A DNA stretch of 64,000 bases from Rhabdophis nuchalis (taxonomy: Eukaryota > Chordata > Lepidosauria > Squamata > Natricidae): contig CM077644.1 in assembly GCA_039707465.1 (NCBI GenBank), forward strand, positions 197,691,962 to 197,755,961, given 5' to 3'. Positions 9,055 to 21,200 of this stretch are shown in pieces. Position 1 is the stretch's first letter. Every line of letters starts with the position of its first letter. The translations under genes and the position numbers were made by a program. The notes under the pieces were generated by a model that was given only the letters and a program-made list of their open reading frames with translations, was not told the origin of the DNA and did no database searches.

Positions 9055-9629
9055 TGTTGTGGGCCACCATCATACAGTGGAGCTGGCAGCAGATTCTGAC
9101 GGTGAGGTGTTTGGGGAGGAACATGGGCCAGTCCTGGAGTATGGGGAAGATGAGGTCTCTGCATCAAGAGGCAGACATGGAGCTAGAGTCATCTGACAGT
9201 TATTGGCTGCCTTTGGAGTCAGACATCAGTGAGGCAAATGAACAGCTAGACTAGAGCCTATTCCCAGTGTGCATATGCACAGAGTTGCCAGATGAAGGGA
9301 ACAGCTAAGGAACAAGAGTCAACTTGGGAGTAAGGCCACATGTGGACAATGAATGGCCCCTGTGATAGGGAATAAAGAAAGCAAAAGGAGAGGGGAGTTT
9401 ACAGGAGACAATTAGTTCACTTAATTGGTTTGTGATTCTCTGAGACTGCCATGTTTTGAAGAGACTGGACTGGCAGCTTTCCAAGCCAGGTAAGGTCTGT
9501 GACTATAAATTAACCTTGAAAGACTTTGCTGGATATGAATGAGAGGAATTCACAGTAACTTAATAAAAAGGGTTTTTTTGTTGGGACCAAGAGTTTGCTT
9601 TGTGGTTTGGGGAAGTCTAGGTCAGAACA
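9055..9629 (+). mobile_element. Solo LTR inserted in an L2 remnant
   Basis: It begins TGTT and ends AACA, with flanks CAGGA (9050-9054) and CAGGG (9630-9634), a 5-bp duplication with one mismatch. It has a TATA box (TATAAAT, 9504-9510) and AATAAA (9562-9567) in the order expected for a plus-strand LTR. No internal region remains, so it probably arose by LTR-LTR recombination. It could be from an endogenous retrovirus or a gypsy element. Confidence 0.65.
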
Positions 9630-9634
9630 CAGGG

Positions 9635-9796
9635 CTTAGGTTTTTAAAAATATATTATATTTCAGCTGATCGGGTTTTTTTTAGTGTTTTTAAAATGCTT
9701 TCATGTGGTTTTTTTTAATCTTTGATTGAAACCTGCCCAGAGTTGGCCGAAAGATGGGTAGCTCTATATGTGTTTTAAATAAATAAATAAATACTT
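9635..9796 (+). repeat. L2-type LINE 3' end with (AAAT)n tail
   Basis: The 3' UTR of the interrupted LINE continues after the LTR and ends in CTGCCCAGAGTTGGCC, GATGGGTAGCTCTATA and a short AAAT array, as L2-like 3' ends do. Confidence 0.65.
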
Positions 9797-10379
9797 TTTC
9801 ATGAACTAGGTTATCCATAAAACCCACCTGAGTAAAAGAACCATTTCCCAGTGATAGGTTATATAGTGCAAGAAGTCAGAATATTATGTAATGGCATGTG
9901 GTCAATTTTTAGTATCAATGACAGTTCACAAATGTGAAATAAAAAATTATCCTGGGTAATCTTTATGGCTGGTATTACCATAGTTATAGCAGCAATGAAC
10001 TTTGGCTACACAAAGTAAGGAACCTAAGAAAAGTGGAAGCAGAAAAATATTGAGTGACATAATTTGTGGTGGAAAAGTGAATACTAGAGATCTCACTTAG
10101 AGATTAAATTCAAAACGTAGAAACTTGTATAAAAATGTCATCAATGTGACACAGTGACACAAATTCATGGGCAGAACATGTCATACAAGTGAAAAACAAC
10201 AGATTGTCCCAAAAGACAATGTACTGGTATCCTTAGAACTTTAGACACCCACAGGTTTGACCTGCAATCAGGAGAGATGAACCATGGAAAAAACTTTAAT
10301 CCAGTTTGAACACTTTCTACATGCAAATAGATAAACATATTTTATTGTTGTTTCAGGCAAAAGAACCAAAGTATGTATT
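9797..10379. other. Unannotated stretch
   Basis: Nothing is recognised. Confidence 0.4.
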
Positions 10380-10930
10380 TTTTTATATATTTATTTTGTC
10401 AAACATGTACGAGGTACAGACATGAATACAGGAAATGGGTATGAATAAATGGGGACAAAAGGACAGGGACGTTAGGTAGACCTGTTGGTGTGCTTATGCA
10501 TGGCCCTTTACGGACCTCTTAGGAATGGGGTGAGGTCCACAGTAGACAATTTAAAGTTAAAATTATGAGGGTTTGAGGATGTAACAACAGAGACTGGTAG
10601 TGCATTCCAGGCATTGACCACTCTATTACTGAAGTCATATCTTCTGCAATCGAGTTTGGAGCAGTTTACTTTGAGTTTGTATCTATTGTTTGCCTGGGTA
10701 TTATTGCACTTGAAACTGAAGTAGTCTTTAACAGGTAGGACTTTGTAGCAGATAATTTTGTGTACTAAGCTTAGGTCAGATCAAGGCGGCATAGTTCTAG
10801 GTTGTCCAAGCTCAAAATTTCAAGCCTAGTGGCATAAGGTATTGCATTGTGAGCAGAGAGGAGTACTCTTCTCGTGAAATACCTCTGGACTTGCTCAATT
10901 GTATTAATGTCCGGTATACATTATGTATGT
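10380..10930 (-). pseudogene. LINE reverse-transcriptase C-terminus remnant
   Basis: Translated on the minus strand, this segment gives a broken C-terminal block of CR1/L2/Jockey-group LINEs, with readable patches such as NRYKLKVNCSKLDCRRYDFS and NRVVNAWNALP near 10590-10690. The 3' end towards 10380 is AT-rich. The exact clade is uncertain. It is interrupted by stops. Confidence 0.6.
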
Positions 10931-12758
10931 TTGAATGCATTATACATGTTGCTTCCCAGCAAAAAATGTTGTCCAGATTGAAGTCTTGGAAATAAATGGC
11001 TGAAAATAATACATTATAAAATTAACAAAGCAGTATTGAGAAATATCCCAACATTTTAATATAAAACATAACATTTAAACTATAAGAAATCTAAATTATA
11101 CAGTATCCCTGCAGTTTAAATATAAGGAACACTGATCCAACAGAAGAGAAAGTGAAAATGTCCAATCCTTCTTTGGTGGGAGAGAGAGAAAGGATAATAC
11201 ACAGATCCAAGCACAGTACTTCAAGATTCATTACCGATGGTTTAGAGTTACATCCAAACCAACCATTAACTAGTGCTCAATATCAATTCCCTGAGGCACC
11301 TGAAAATCATTGGAGTGCATCACACTGGACCTGAAAACTAAATATTTAGTTTTAAGGATCTTAGTTGCACAGTCAATATTTATCTGTTTCTTCTTTTTGT
11401 CCAGTGCCTGGATTATTGAACACGCACACACACAAACTGATTACCAATTCAGGAATACACAAAGTCAGTAATTCTGAGCAGAGTCAGATCAGAAGCCAGG
11501 TCAAAGGTCATACACAGTGGCTAAACAGAAAACGACCATCTCAAAAAGTCCTTGAGTCCATAATCAAAATCCAGGACTAATAATCAAACTCAGGAGATAA
11601 TATTTCAACCAAGTAAGAACACAGCTGTGTTTTTGAGATGTGGTTGCTCAGAACAAAAAATGTGTAAAACTTTGTAAAGAAAAGATCTAAAGGAAATTCA
11701 GCAATTTGTCTGTGCCGGCTTTGAAATCTTTCCAGTAGAAAACAATATTCCATTTAATTAAATGTTATTTTTGATGAAACCCTATTAGCAAGGTTTTTCC
11801 CCCTTAGACCCTAGTTCCTGAATTTACAAATAAAAAAATTCCAGGTTTAAATGAGAGATTTTCTTTTTTTGCATTCATCCAAACCTGAACTTCTACTCCC
11901 TAAATTGCTTACATGTTTTTTAAATGAACAAGTCTTCTGTTATATTCAATGTTTCTCCTTGTCCCCGATAGGAATTCTCTGAAATGGGGTGTGTTATTTG
12001 ACCTCAATTTATATGTTTTCTTGCTATTTTATTCTTCATTGTGCAGTAATGCAAAATGTCCTAGCACCATCATTTTTCCCTCTAAGAGTAAAAAATATTT
12101 ATAAATGAAATTAATTTGAATTTCTGTAGGAACATGAAATGAAAAGCAGTTTTGCATCTTCATTAAAATGCTTTTCTCACCAGGCTTGCCGCAGGAGATA
12201 CAACATGTTTTGTTCATGCCGCTCCTGAGGGACAATAGGCAATATGCTATATGTCAATGACATCATATTAATTTTTGTAACACCTGGAGTGTCTTAGCTG
12301 TAGCTGAACAAATTAATTTAACTGCATGCTGGATCTATCACTGTACCAAATAATAATAGTTAACTATAAAATTACTTAATTTTTAAAAATGATTTAAATT
12401 TGTAGACCAACTTCTTAACAGCAGTTCCTTAATGTAGTACAACTACATTGTAGTTACTCTGTGGATTTTGAGAATGGACCAAAATACAACTACATCCAAG
12501 GTCAGCTTGCAAAGTCATGCTCATTATAAGCATTATACTATTAAACTGATTTTGGTTTTCTTCAGATTTTGAAAATAAATCAAGGAACCACAATTCATGC
12601 TGGTACAACTGAAATACTCTTGACATTAAAGTTGTTATCCATAGAACTGCATTCAAATTATTTTTGAGGAATGTTTGAAGCTAAAGCTTTAAACAATGCT
12701 GAGATCTGGTAAATTGTCTGCTGAAACAGCTATTTGTTTGCACCAGGATTCCATTTAA
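10931..12758. other. Unannotated stretch
   Basis: There are several short chance frames only. I see no gene, structural RNA or clear repeat family in this 1.8 kb. Confidence 0.4.
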
Positions 12759-12820
12759 GTATGTATGTATGTATGTATGTATGTATGTATGTATGTATGT
12801 ATGTATGTATGTATGTATGT
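12759..12820. repeat. (GTAT)n microsatellite
   Basis: A pure tetranucleotide array of about 15 units. The Met-Tyr-Val-Cys repeat frame across it is an artefact. Confidence 0.97.
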
Positions 12821-12964
12821 TAAATTACAGCTTTCTGTGTTTGTCAAAGGAACTGATTATATTTATCCAGGTAAGGAATTAAAGAAAAAGTTAAAAGCCC
12901 AGTCATATATTCTCTCCATATATTTGGCAACTATGCAGCAATACTATATCAGTCCACCATTTTT

Positions 12965-13092
12965 GTCAAAGAGCTGAAGAAGCTTCTTGGATGAGAAGCA
13001 AAATGTCTTCAAAGGAAAACCAGAAAGTCCAGTTGCCTCTTGAAAAAGTACCTTTGGGACAACCATGCCCAGGATGACTGAGAATCTCCATA
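12965..13092 (+). repeat. Penelope-like element end, family A, with hammerhead-like motif
   Basis: It is the same sequence as the reverse copy at 19109-19225. CTGAAGA (12974-12980) is followed by A, the 6-bp hairpin GCTTCT/AGAAGC with a 6-nt loop, then AAAATGTC where a hammerhead core would need GAAA and an ACGT stem. This copy is therefore damaged. The conserved tail (CAGAAAGTCCAGTTGCC, then GGATGACTGAGAATCTCC) follows. Assignment to Penelope-like elements is from memory of the family. Confidence 0.55.
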
Positions 13093-13240
13093 ATCACTCT
13101 TTTAGTTATATGACCAGTGAATCACTGAATTAAACAAAGAAGCATAAAAATATGAAAAAAGTGACCTTTCACTCTGAAACACTTAAGACCCAAATCATAA
13201 ATAATTAAACACCTATTATGCAGCAACTTAGAATTAAAAA

Positions 13241-13301
13241 GGATTGATTGATTGATTGATTGAGAGGGGAAGGAAAGGGAGGGAGGGAGGGAGGGAGGGA
13301 A
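13241..13301. repeat. (GATT)n and (GGGA)n microsatellites
   Basis: Two adjacent tetranucleotide arrays. Confidence 0.95.
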
Positions 13302-13674
13302 AAACATAGACCTGTATGAGGCATACTGTAAATAATTTTTTGTTGTAAAATATAAACGAGGTTGATTAAGGTCTGTTCTTTGACAGTAGTTTTGACACAC
13401 AAACACAGAGATGTATGTTAGTACAGAGAGGCTGGGAGTATCTGTCAAGCAGTGTGTCCATAAGATGTAAACTAGTGACCTGACTCCAAAACATTTAGAT
13501 GTTAGATATGTCTTCTAGTTGAAGCTATAGTGAATTGTTCTATCAAATTTAGAGATAGAGCAGTCTGGGAAAGGCATCCAATTACTGATTGAATGTATGA
13601 AAACTATTTGGAGTTAAACAGTGTTCCAAAAACCCCCCCACACCTGAAATATTTTACAATAAGTACAAAAATGT

Positions 13675-14265
13675 ATGAACAGAACAGAAATGAACAGAAC
13701 AACAGAGTTGGAAGGGACCCTTGATGTCTTCTAGCCCAACACCCTGCTCAAGCAGGATGCCGTATATCATTTCAGACAAATGGTTGTCTTATCTATTCTT
13801 AAAAACTCCAGTGTTGGGCAATTCACATCTTCTGGAGGCAAGTTGTTTCACTGGTTAATTGTTCTAACTGTCAGGAAATTCCACCTAATTTCTAGGTTGC
13901 TTCTCTCCTTGATTAGTTTCCATCCATTACTTCCTGTCCTACCCTCAGTTGCTTTGGAAAATAGATTGCCTTTTTTGTGGCAGCCACTGAGATATTGGAA
14001 CACTGCTATCATGTCACCTCTAGTTATTCTTTTCATTAAACTAGACATACCCAATTGTAGCAACCGTTCTTTATAAGTTTTAGCCTCCAGTCCCCTAATC
14101 ACCTGTGTTGCTCTTCTCTGCACTCTTTCTAGAGTCTCAATATCTTTTTTACATTGTGGTGACCAAAACTGGATGCAGTATTCCACGAGTGGCCTTATAC
14201 TAAGGCATTAACAGTTCACTTGATCTTGATTCTTGCTATCCCTCTGTTAATGCAGCCTAGAACTG
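13675..14265 (-). pseudogene. CR1 LINE, 3' fragment
   Basis: The minus-strand frame (13848-14186) encodes the end of a CR1 reverse transcriptase: EYCIQFWSPQCKKDIETLE, VQRRATQVIRGLEAKTYKER, RGDMIAVFQYL, then NLEIRWNFLTVRTINQWN. The block ending CAACTCTGTTG near 13700 and an 8-bp TTCTGTTC-like tail (13675-13700) match how CR1 copies end. It is 5'-truncated, as CR1 copies usually are, and carries stops. The frame is fairly well preserved, so it is not very old. Confidence 0.88.
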
Positions 14266-16770
14266 TAAATGATAAAACAGTACAAACAACATTAAGATTA
14301 TATTAGAGCTAATTACTGGAAAATTCAACTTTGGTCCAACGTTGAGTTCTAAAAATTCTTAGAACTTAAAGCACATCCACAATTTGACCTGGATATTACC
14401 AAAAAATAGATAATACCATTGACCTGGTATTGCTATTGTAAGCCTGAGCCCTACAGCATCATCAATTGGTAAGCTGAGCAGCTACATATTAAAATAGCAT
14501 TATTCAATTTCAAGTTCATTTTAAAGGTAATTCTATTGAATTCTTTCTCCATTGGAATGTTTATTTGTATATTCAAGCAGATTCTGAATACAGACTTTTG
14601 TATAGCCACATACTTTTTCTTTTTACAATTTAAACAGATTAAAAGAGTGGAGATTAAAAGAGTTGATTTGAGACCAATTTTGGGTAATTTGCCAGTCTTC
14701 TTTCTGTTGGCCCATCTACTGTTCTTTCTTGTTTTGTGGTTCATCATATCCTAAAGCAATCTATTCCCCTGTTTTACCTTTAGGTTTAGCTTTTCTTAAC
14801 ATTTAGCAGAAATTTGATTCCACTTTGAAGACTGCTTTACCCCCCTCCCTCATAATGTTCTTTGTTCACGGACGTTTTTGCATCTAATTGAAACTAACTT
14901 CCAAAATACAGAGGAAGGCATTTAGATAGTATTTTAAATAGTCATATGAAAACAGGCCAATTACTGATTGTCATCCTGAAGGCTGAAAATGTTTCTATAA
15001 AATGGCCCCAAATCCTTTAATGGGTAATGAAACACATATACACCTCCCTGTCTAATTGTGTCTTTGCCAACAATAATAGCTTAACTATTTTATCCAGTTA
15101 ACTGTGGTGAAAGACACATTCAACATTTGCAAATAATTTAGTTGTTGGAATACTTTGTGTATTGCAGGCCATTACAATTAACTAAGCACTGAAATCTGTC
15201 ACTGTTCTCAAACAAAGGGAAAGGAATAAAGATAAGCTTAGGAATGATCTATCATTCATTCAGCAAAAAACCCTTACTAAATCTTAAAATATGCTCTTTC
15301 AGGATCTTGTTGAACTACAGCTGTATTATTTGAGTCATAGGCACTGAGTATCAGAACTGAGACATTTGAGAAAGTATCATGTTTCATAGTGGCTCCAGTT
15401 GGGGAATAATACTAGAAAAGCATCTGTTGTTTACAAAGTTACAGAAAACACTAATGTTGTGTTTATGCACAGATGGATAAAATGCAGCTTCCTAGTGCCT
15501 CCTGCTACCACCTGTCAGCAATGAAATTATTTTAATGGGTGAATTTTCCTTTACCATTTGTGTCTACATAAAGGACCCAAGGACACCAAAGCAAGAATGA
15601 TGGTTCATTGTCTGAATATTAGCCTCATGGTTATAAATTGCCCCAATGGTACGTCTGTCATCCCACATTTCCTTTTTTTTAACCTTAGAATATTCTATAA
15701 CTCTTATCTAACGGGGAAAAATTACAGCACTATTGTGTGCTTTCACTCTCGGAGGTCACAGAATGACTGACTTTTTCTTTTTCCTAAACTTTTAGCTACA
15801 CTTATTACCTAAACTCCAATTTAACAGCGGGAGTAGAGAAGTAAAAGAAAGCTATGGGGAAGGAGGTAACCAGCAACCTAGCCTAGTTTTAAGCTTCCTC
15901 ATCAAGGCATACTTATGTGATTTCACTATTTTCTTTGTCTGGGTGGAATCTGCTGTTCGTCATTATATAAACATTTAGGCATTTAGGCATCAATGTGAAG
16001 GAGCAGAATACCATGTCAAATGAGAATTATTTTTAGACTAGGTTTTTAGCTACAAGCATAGAATAGAAAATCGAAGATGATGATGATTCTAAATAAAAGG
16101 TCATATCTTTGTTTAGTCAAGGCTTAACAGCAAGGCTAAATGCATGCAATAGAAATGGAATGCATTAACCTTCATTGTTGCTTCTCCTTACTTTTCCATA
16201 AACATCACAAATATGACATAGTTGTTGCTCTCTTTTGTTGGGTTTCTGAATTACTAAGTCCTTTCATATTCAAAGAACATGTTGCAGACTTTTATACAAT
16301 TCATTTGAAGGTCAGGAGGGAATCCCATTCATTCAGTTGAATTCGGCTCAATGGAATGGGAAGTGAGGTACTGATTATAGATAAGAGATTTTGCAAAATT
16401 CTTGTTGTGCTTCTGTCTCTTGGTTCTTTTTTGTTGTTTAATCCAAAGAAGTGTTCATGAAATCAAACAAACATGGATGAGACTTATATATTTTTTTAAA
16501 TGTATGAGATGATCAGAAAATCTCTTTCAACTCTGATTAACCATTTTAAAAGGTACATTTATCATTGGTGGACTCTTAATTATGGAGGCTTCATCCCTTC
16601 TCTAATGCTTCCTGGACTGGGCACATGTCATCAATGGTTCTTCATCAAATGGTCAGTCCAGAAAGTATGGAGGCATTACCTAGGACTTGGTCTTACATTG
16701 ATAGTGAAATACTAAACACCAAGGGATAGGAAAGTCAGTTATATATAAAATATATATGATAACAAACTTT
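14266..16770. other. Unannotated stretch (2.5 kb)
   Basis: No supported gene or repeat. The small frames here lack any recognisable domain. Confidence 0.4.
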
Positions 16771-16990
16771 GTGTGTTAGTTTTTATGAGCTGATCAATAA
16801 ATTTTAAATTTGATCAGCTCATAAAAACTAACACACATATCTAAAAAAATTTACACAACGGAACTCATGGTTCTCTGTCTAGATGGTCTCTGGTGATGAG
16901 CCAAAAGGCAGAGAAGAAAACAGTATGTCTCCTCCCTTAATGGGGCCCTAACAGGAAGTTGTGAAAACAATTATCGATAGCAAACTTTAT
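16771..16990 (+). repeat. SINE-like tail unit with perfect 27-bp inverted repeat
   Basis: Arms 16771-16797 and 16810-16836 are perfect reverse complements separated by 12 AT bases. The right arm continues into the tail shared with 63285-63625: ATCTAAAAAAATTTACACAA, GGTTCTCTGTCTAGATGG, then TTAATGGGGCCCTAACAGG. It appears to be two copies of the same unit end joined head to head. Confidence 0.75.
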
Positions 16991-16997
16991 ATATACT

Positions 16998-17369
16998 GTA
17001 TATATCCATGATGGTGAACTTGTGGCACATGTGCCAGAAGTGGCACACAGAGCTCTGTTTGCTGGCACGCGCACCGTCGCCTCAGGTCAGATTTCCATGG
17101 TGTTTCTTTCATGAGCTTCTGGTTCCCTGCAAATGACAAAACAGAAGCTCATGAAAGAAAAAGATCTTACTCACACTGACAGTGTTGTGATGCCCTGTCT
17201 CCCACCAGCCAGTGGTCTTTGAGTTTCTGCTACGCATGCGTGCATGTCAGTGCATGTGCGCATGTACACACATGCATGTTGGTGCACACTTGTACCTTTC
17301 AGTTTGGGCATGCACGCTGGGGCAGTTTGGGCACTCGGTGCCAAAAAGGTTCGCCATCACGGTATATAG
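16998..17369. mobile_element. hAT-like non-autonomous element with target duplication
   Basis: The element body is 17006-17361. The terminal repeats resemble those at 38288 and 39812 (GATGGTGAAC at the left, GGTTCGCCATCAC at the right). Flanks are GTATATAT (16998-17005) and GTATATAG (17362-17369), 7 of 8 identical. The interior has inverted segments (AGAAGCTCATGAAAG and its complement) and no coding region. Confidence 0.72.
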
Positions 17370-17453
17370 GATACTACAAAACATTAGCACAATGAAGTAC
17401 ATATATGGAAACGTCCAGTTTTAGGCAGAACATGAAGCAGCTTTTTTTGAGGG

Positions 17454-17660
17454 GTTCTTGGTACTTTCTGAGCTTGGTTATTTCTTTTCAGAGGTTTCTT
17501 TACCCAAACTAAGTACCATCATCAGTGCTAATTTTGCTTTTTCAGCACACCATTCCTTGCTAGCACTGATGATGTTATCTGGTTTGGTAATGAAACATCT
17601 GCAAGGAAACAACCAAGCTCAGAGAGCACCAAGGATTCTTCATTTCAACCCTGAGCTACA
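17454..17660 (+). repeat. Palindromic Penelope-like terminus, family B, with hammerhead-like core
   Basis: The two halves are imperfect reverse complements. The right half holds CTGATGA (17566-17572), one T, a 6-bp stem GTTATC/GGTAAT (17574-17579 with 17586-17591) and GAAA (17592-17595). The sequence before CTGATGA pairs with the sequence after position 17599 at 7 of the first 9 positions, as hammerhead stem I would. Stem III would be only ACAT, with one mispair. The left half carries a degraded version on the opposite strand. The family is shared with 30210-30402. Confidence 0.6.
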
Positions 17661-18011
17661 ATTATTTTCCTTTATTAATAGTTTTCTTCCTTTTTTTTAT
17701 ATTGAAAAAGTTTTATTGGTTTTTACAATTTAATAGTTTTCTTTCCCTGAGATTCTTGGATGAAGAGCAGCACTGGGTTAAAAGAATGATAGGTTATCAT
17801 TAAAAAAAGTTTTACTATGACAAGCCCTACATTTTTTTTTATCATACTAAATATTCTACTAACATATAAAATGATCATAAGAATGATTTCTCACTTAAAT
17901 TTCTTTAGTAAACTAAGTTGGTCTTGCCCAATTGGTTAACGAAAAGAATCATGGCACTTTAACAAATGGAATACATTAATGTAAAGGCTTGATTTCTGTC
18001 TTTGTCTAAAT

Positions 18012-18620
18012 CAGAGTTCTCATTCTCGTGGCCCATGGGCCAATTGCGGCCCGCAGGATGGTATCTTGTGGCCCCCACCGTGATATGAAAGTATAATATT
18101 AGTGCGGCCCACAGGAGGAGTGGACCTCTGAAGGAAGTCCAGCCCGCTGTTCCTCATTATGGCTGACATTATGGCGGAGAGACCTGCAATGCAACTCTGA
18201 CCTTAAGGCCAAATTTAGGGAGGTGAATGGAAAAGCAGACGAGCATGGGCAATTTTTGAGAGAATTGCCCCCCAGCTTTCCTGAGCTTTCCCGAATGTTC
18301 AAGTGGACCTTTTTGGGAACACATATTTGTGCAAAAAGTTCTTCTCCACCCTGAACTTTAACAAGTCCAAGTACAGGTCCAGACTTACTGATGATCATCT
18401 TCAAGCCATACTGAGGGTCTCAAGTGCCTCCTTTCTCAAGCCAAATGTGGCTCAGATATGTGAGAGGAAGCATTGCCAAGTCTCTGGCAGCAAGGAGTAA
18501 GCTGGAGAAGCCAAGTTCTGAGGAACTGTTCATGATCTTCATAGAATGTTCCATTCATGTGTTCAGGGCAGTTCATGTATTGGAGAAATCATTAACTGTT
18601 GATGACATTTGAGGACGTTT
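18012..18620 (+). pseudogene. hAT transposase C-terminal remnant
   Basis: 18012 starts with CAGAGTTCTC and GC-rich terminal sequence (GCGGCCCGC) like a hAT end. From about 18180 the plus strand reads DLQCNSDLKAKFREVNGKAD and LPPSFPELSRMFKWTF. After a frameshift near 18313 it continues TYLCKKFFSTLNFNKSKYRS, RLTDDHLQAIL, then FLKPNVAQICERKHCQVSGS (to 18497). This is the hATC dimerisation region of the domesticated-type hAT transposases related to GTF2IRD2 and ZBED5. The N-terminus and catalytic core are absent. It could have mobilised none of its neighbours. The right terminal repeat was not found. Confidence 0.8.
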
Positions 18621-19108
18621 TTTGTGGAATCCCTTATGCCCAGCCTCACCCAGACTCTGCCTCCAGCTTCACTGTTCACTGTACATTACACACTTTTGTG
18701 GCCCCATATTGTACACATTGCACAAAGATTAGTTCCATCTTTACTGAAACAGAATGCAGAGCTAAGTAAAGCCTAGTTTGCACTATTTGTTTTTATAGAG
18801 TGCTTTAGCTTCAGGCCACCATCAGGTTTTCTGAAACTGGAGAAAGACTGTCTCTCCAACAAAAGCAATTAAATACGTGGAGAAAAATCAGGAATGGAGA
18901 CTGGATGCAAATCAAGACTTCAGCTTCCCATGAATGTTCTGCTTTTGATCTAGACAGTCATTTCTCCTCCTGTGCTTATGCCAGTAAAATCACAACTGCA
19001 ATGGGAAAAGGCAGCAATTATCTTTTAAGAGGGAAATCTCATGCCAGTAGAGGGGAGGGGGAGAGAGAAATAAAAGAACAGCACATTTCCTTTGCATAAA
19101 AGTCTGGA
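18621..19108. other. Unannotated stretch
   Basis: No recognisable feature. It may include decayed transposon sequence beyond the hAT remnant. Confidence 0.4.
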
Positions 19109-19345
19109 GAGATTCTCAATCATCCAGATCATGGTTGTCCCAAACCTTTTCAGGAGGCAATTGGACTTTCTTGGGTTTTTTTTAAAAAGACATTCACTTC
19201 TCATCCAAGAAGCTTCTTCAGCTCTGACAGGATAGTGGAGAATGGAAGGATTTGTATTCCTTGCAGACAGCTGGTCATTTGCATCCTTTTAGAGGGTTGT
19301 TGAAACATTTGGACGTTTATCTGTGTCCTCAGGGTGACCTGAATA
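19109..19345 (-). repeat. Penelope-like element end, family A, reverse copy
   Basis: It is the reverse complement of the repeat at 12965-13092 and extends further upstream. The minus strand shows CTGAAGA (19215-19221), A, hairpin GCTTCT/AGAAGT, then GAATGTC, so the GAAA element is damaged. The same CCAGTTGCC-like and GGATGATTGAGAATCTC tail follows. Confidence 0.55.
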
Positions 19346-19368
19346 GTGCTCCTTTCCATGTATAATCC

Positions 19369-19520
19369 TTCTATACCAAAGTTGTCAAACTCATTGGCTG
19401 CAGGCTAGATGTGTCACATGCTGGCGCCACCCTCTACCTGGTTTAGTGAAAGGGGGAAAAGTTCCAATATGTCACGTGATGCTGCCATGATGATGTGAGT
19501 TTGACACACCTGTTCTATAA
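19369..19520. mobile_element. hAT-like miniature element with target duplication
   Basis: The body is 19377-19512. The inverted ends are GTTGTCAAACTC at the left and GAGTTTGACACACCTG at the right. Flanks are TTCTATAC (19369-19376) and TTCTATAA (19513-19520), 7 of 8 identical. It is non-coding. Confidence 0.75.
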
Positions 19521-20770
19521 CAAATTTCAGTTACATTAGTGTTCTAATGAAATGACAATTTTAGGCGAAGTTAGCTAGTATTTGCATGGGGCAGACATTA
19601 CTTTTAATTTCAAGGATATTAGTGGGATTTCTGGGTTGTGATATCTATTCATATTTTGACCTATCCAATGAGTCAAGAGTCCTCTCCACCAATACAATTT
19701 TGGAAAGGAGAACTTGAATGTTCATGGGAAGGGTATGGTTAGGAGAAGCTATATCTAAAATGTTGTAGTTCAGGAAGGAAGTGTTGCACACAGAGTATTA
19801 TTATGCACTGTCTGCTTCAGGGTGCAATTCAAAATGGTTATTACTGTTAAAATCAAACATGGCTCAAGGTCTGGATATTTTTAAAATAAATTTTATTAAA
19901 GTTTTTACAAATAACACACAAATAACACCAATTAATAAAGGAGAAGAAAGGAAGGAAGGAAGGAGAAAAAAAAGAAAAAGTACAGAAAGATAGAACTAAA
20001 AAAAATCATAAGACAAACCTTGCAAAGTTATCTTATGCAAGATTGATGTTTATTAAAATATGGATGATAGAACTATTTTACAAGGGTGGCTAATTGTTTT
20101 CTCAATGTCCTTGTACTCATTTTACTCCCTCATTCTTCCTTGCTGCAGTTGTACTTTGCTGGCCAGATGTTCAGGTGATTTCATTATCACTAACTTGGAC
20201 AGCAAATTACTGGATCAGTGAAGGCTACAAGAGTAAAAAATATATACTTCAGAAGATAACCCTTGCATCAGATCTCCCACTCCCTAAAGTTTTTTTTGGG
20301 TGGGGGGGATTTAGAAAATATTGTTTGGATAATAGTATCTGTAATTTGCATGTATCCAAGCCATTTGGGATACAGTGAGGAGCCAGGCATGAAGGTGATC
20401 TCAACTGCATTTTTAAGGAGAAGTCTTCTGATGAGATTCTGTTTTTCTTTGCTTATGAAATGGAGCCTATTCTGAAATAGTTACACAGACCATTAACCAT
20501 TTTGAAATTATATTTTAATCATAAGCAAATATGTGAGTAGAGGCTCTTGCTCTCCATCCCAAAGGAAATGACAAAGGCAATCTTTTTAATAGAAGAATAT
20601 CTCAAAATTCAAAACTTACTGTAGGAACAGTAAGTTTGATATATGTGTAATACATTTATTGTAATCACTAAAACACAATTCAATTATATGTTTAACATTT
20701 TCTGTTTAGTGTTTGTTTAGAAATTCTTCAAACTCCTAGCTAAATTCCAGAAACCCCCTTCTCCCTCACT
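19521..20770. other. Unannotated stretch
   Basis: Apart from purine-rich low complexity near 19940-19990, nothing is recognised. Confidence 0.4.
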
Positions 20771-20772
20771 AC

Positions 20773-20774
<2 letters not shown>

Positions 20775-20852
<78 letters not shown>

Positions 20853-21200
20853 CAGACAGATGAATAGATAGATGATAGATATTCCATTAGTCTAGAGTAT
20901 ATATGTGATAACTATGAATGACGTAGTGACATACTCAGAATATACACAGAGAGAGAGATACACAAAGATATATGTAATCTATCTCTATCATCATCTATCT
21001 CATCATCTATATCCATACACACAGAGACATACACACACTACAGAAACACAAACACACACATCATATTCTGATATTTGTGTGTGAACACACAGAGTATGTC
21101 AGTCATACTATCCACATATACACTCTGTGGTAATGAAATCTTTATATGATGCATGCATGCATGCATGTATGTATGTATGTATGTATGTATGTATGTATGC
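20775..21200. repeat. Cluster of microsatellites
   Basis: (TG)n at 20775-20809 runs into (ATAG)n at about 20811-20850. Impure CA/CT/TATC-rich sequence continues to 21130. (GCAT)n then (GTAT)n occupies 21150-21200. Confidence 0.9.
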
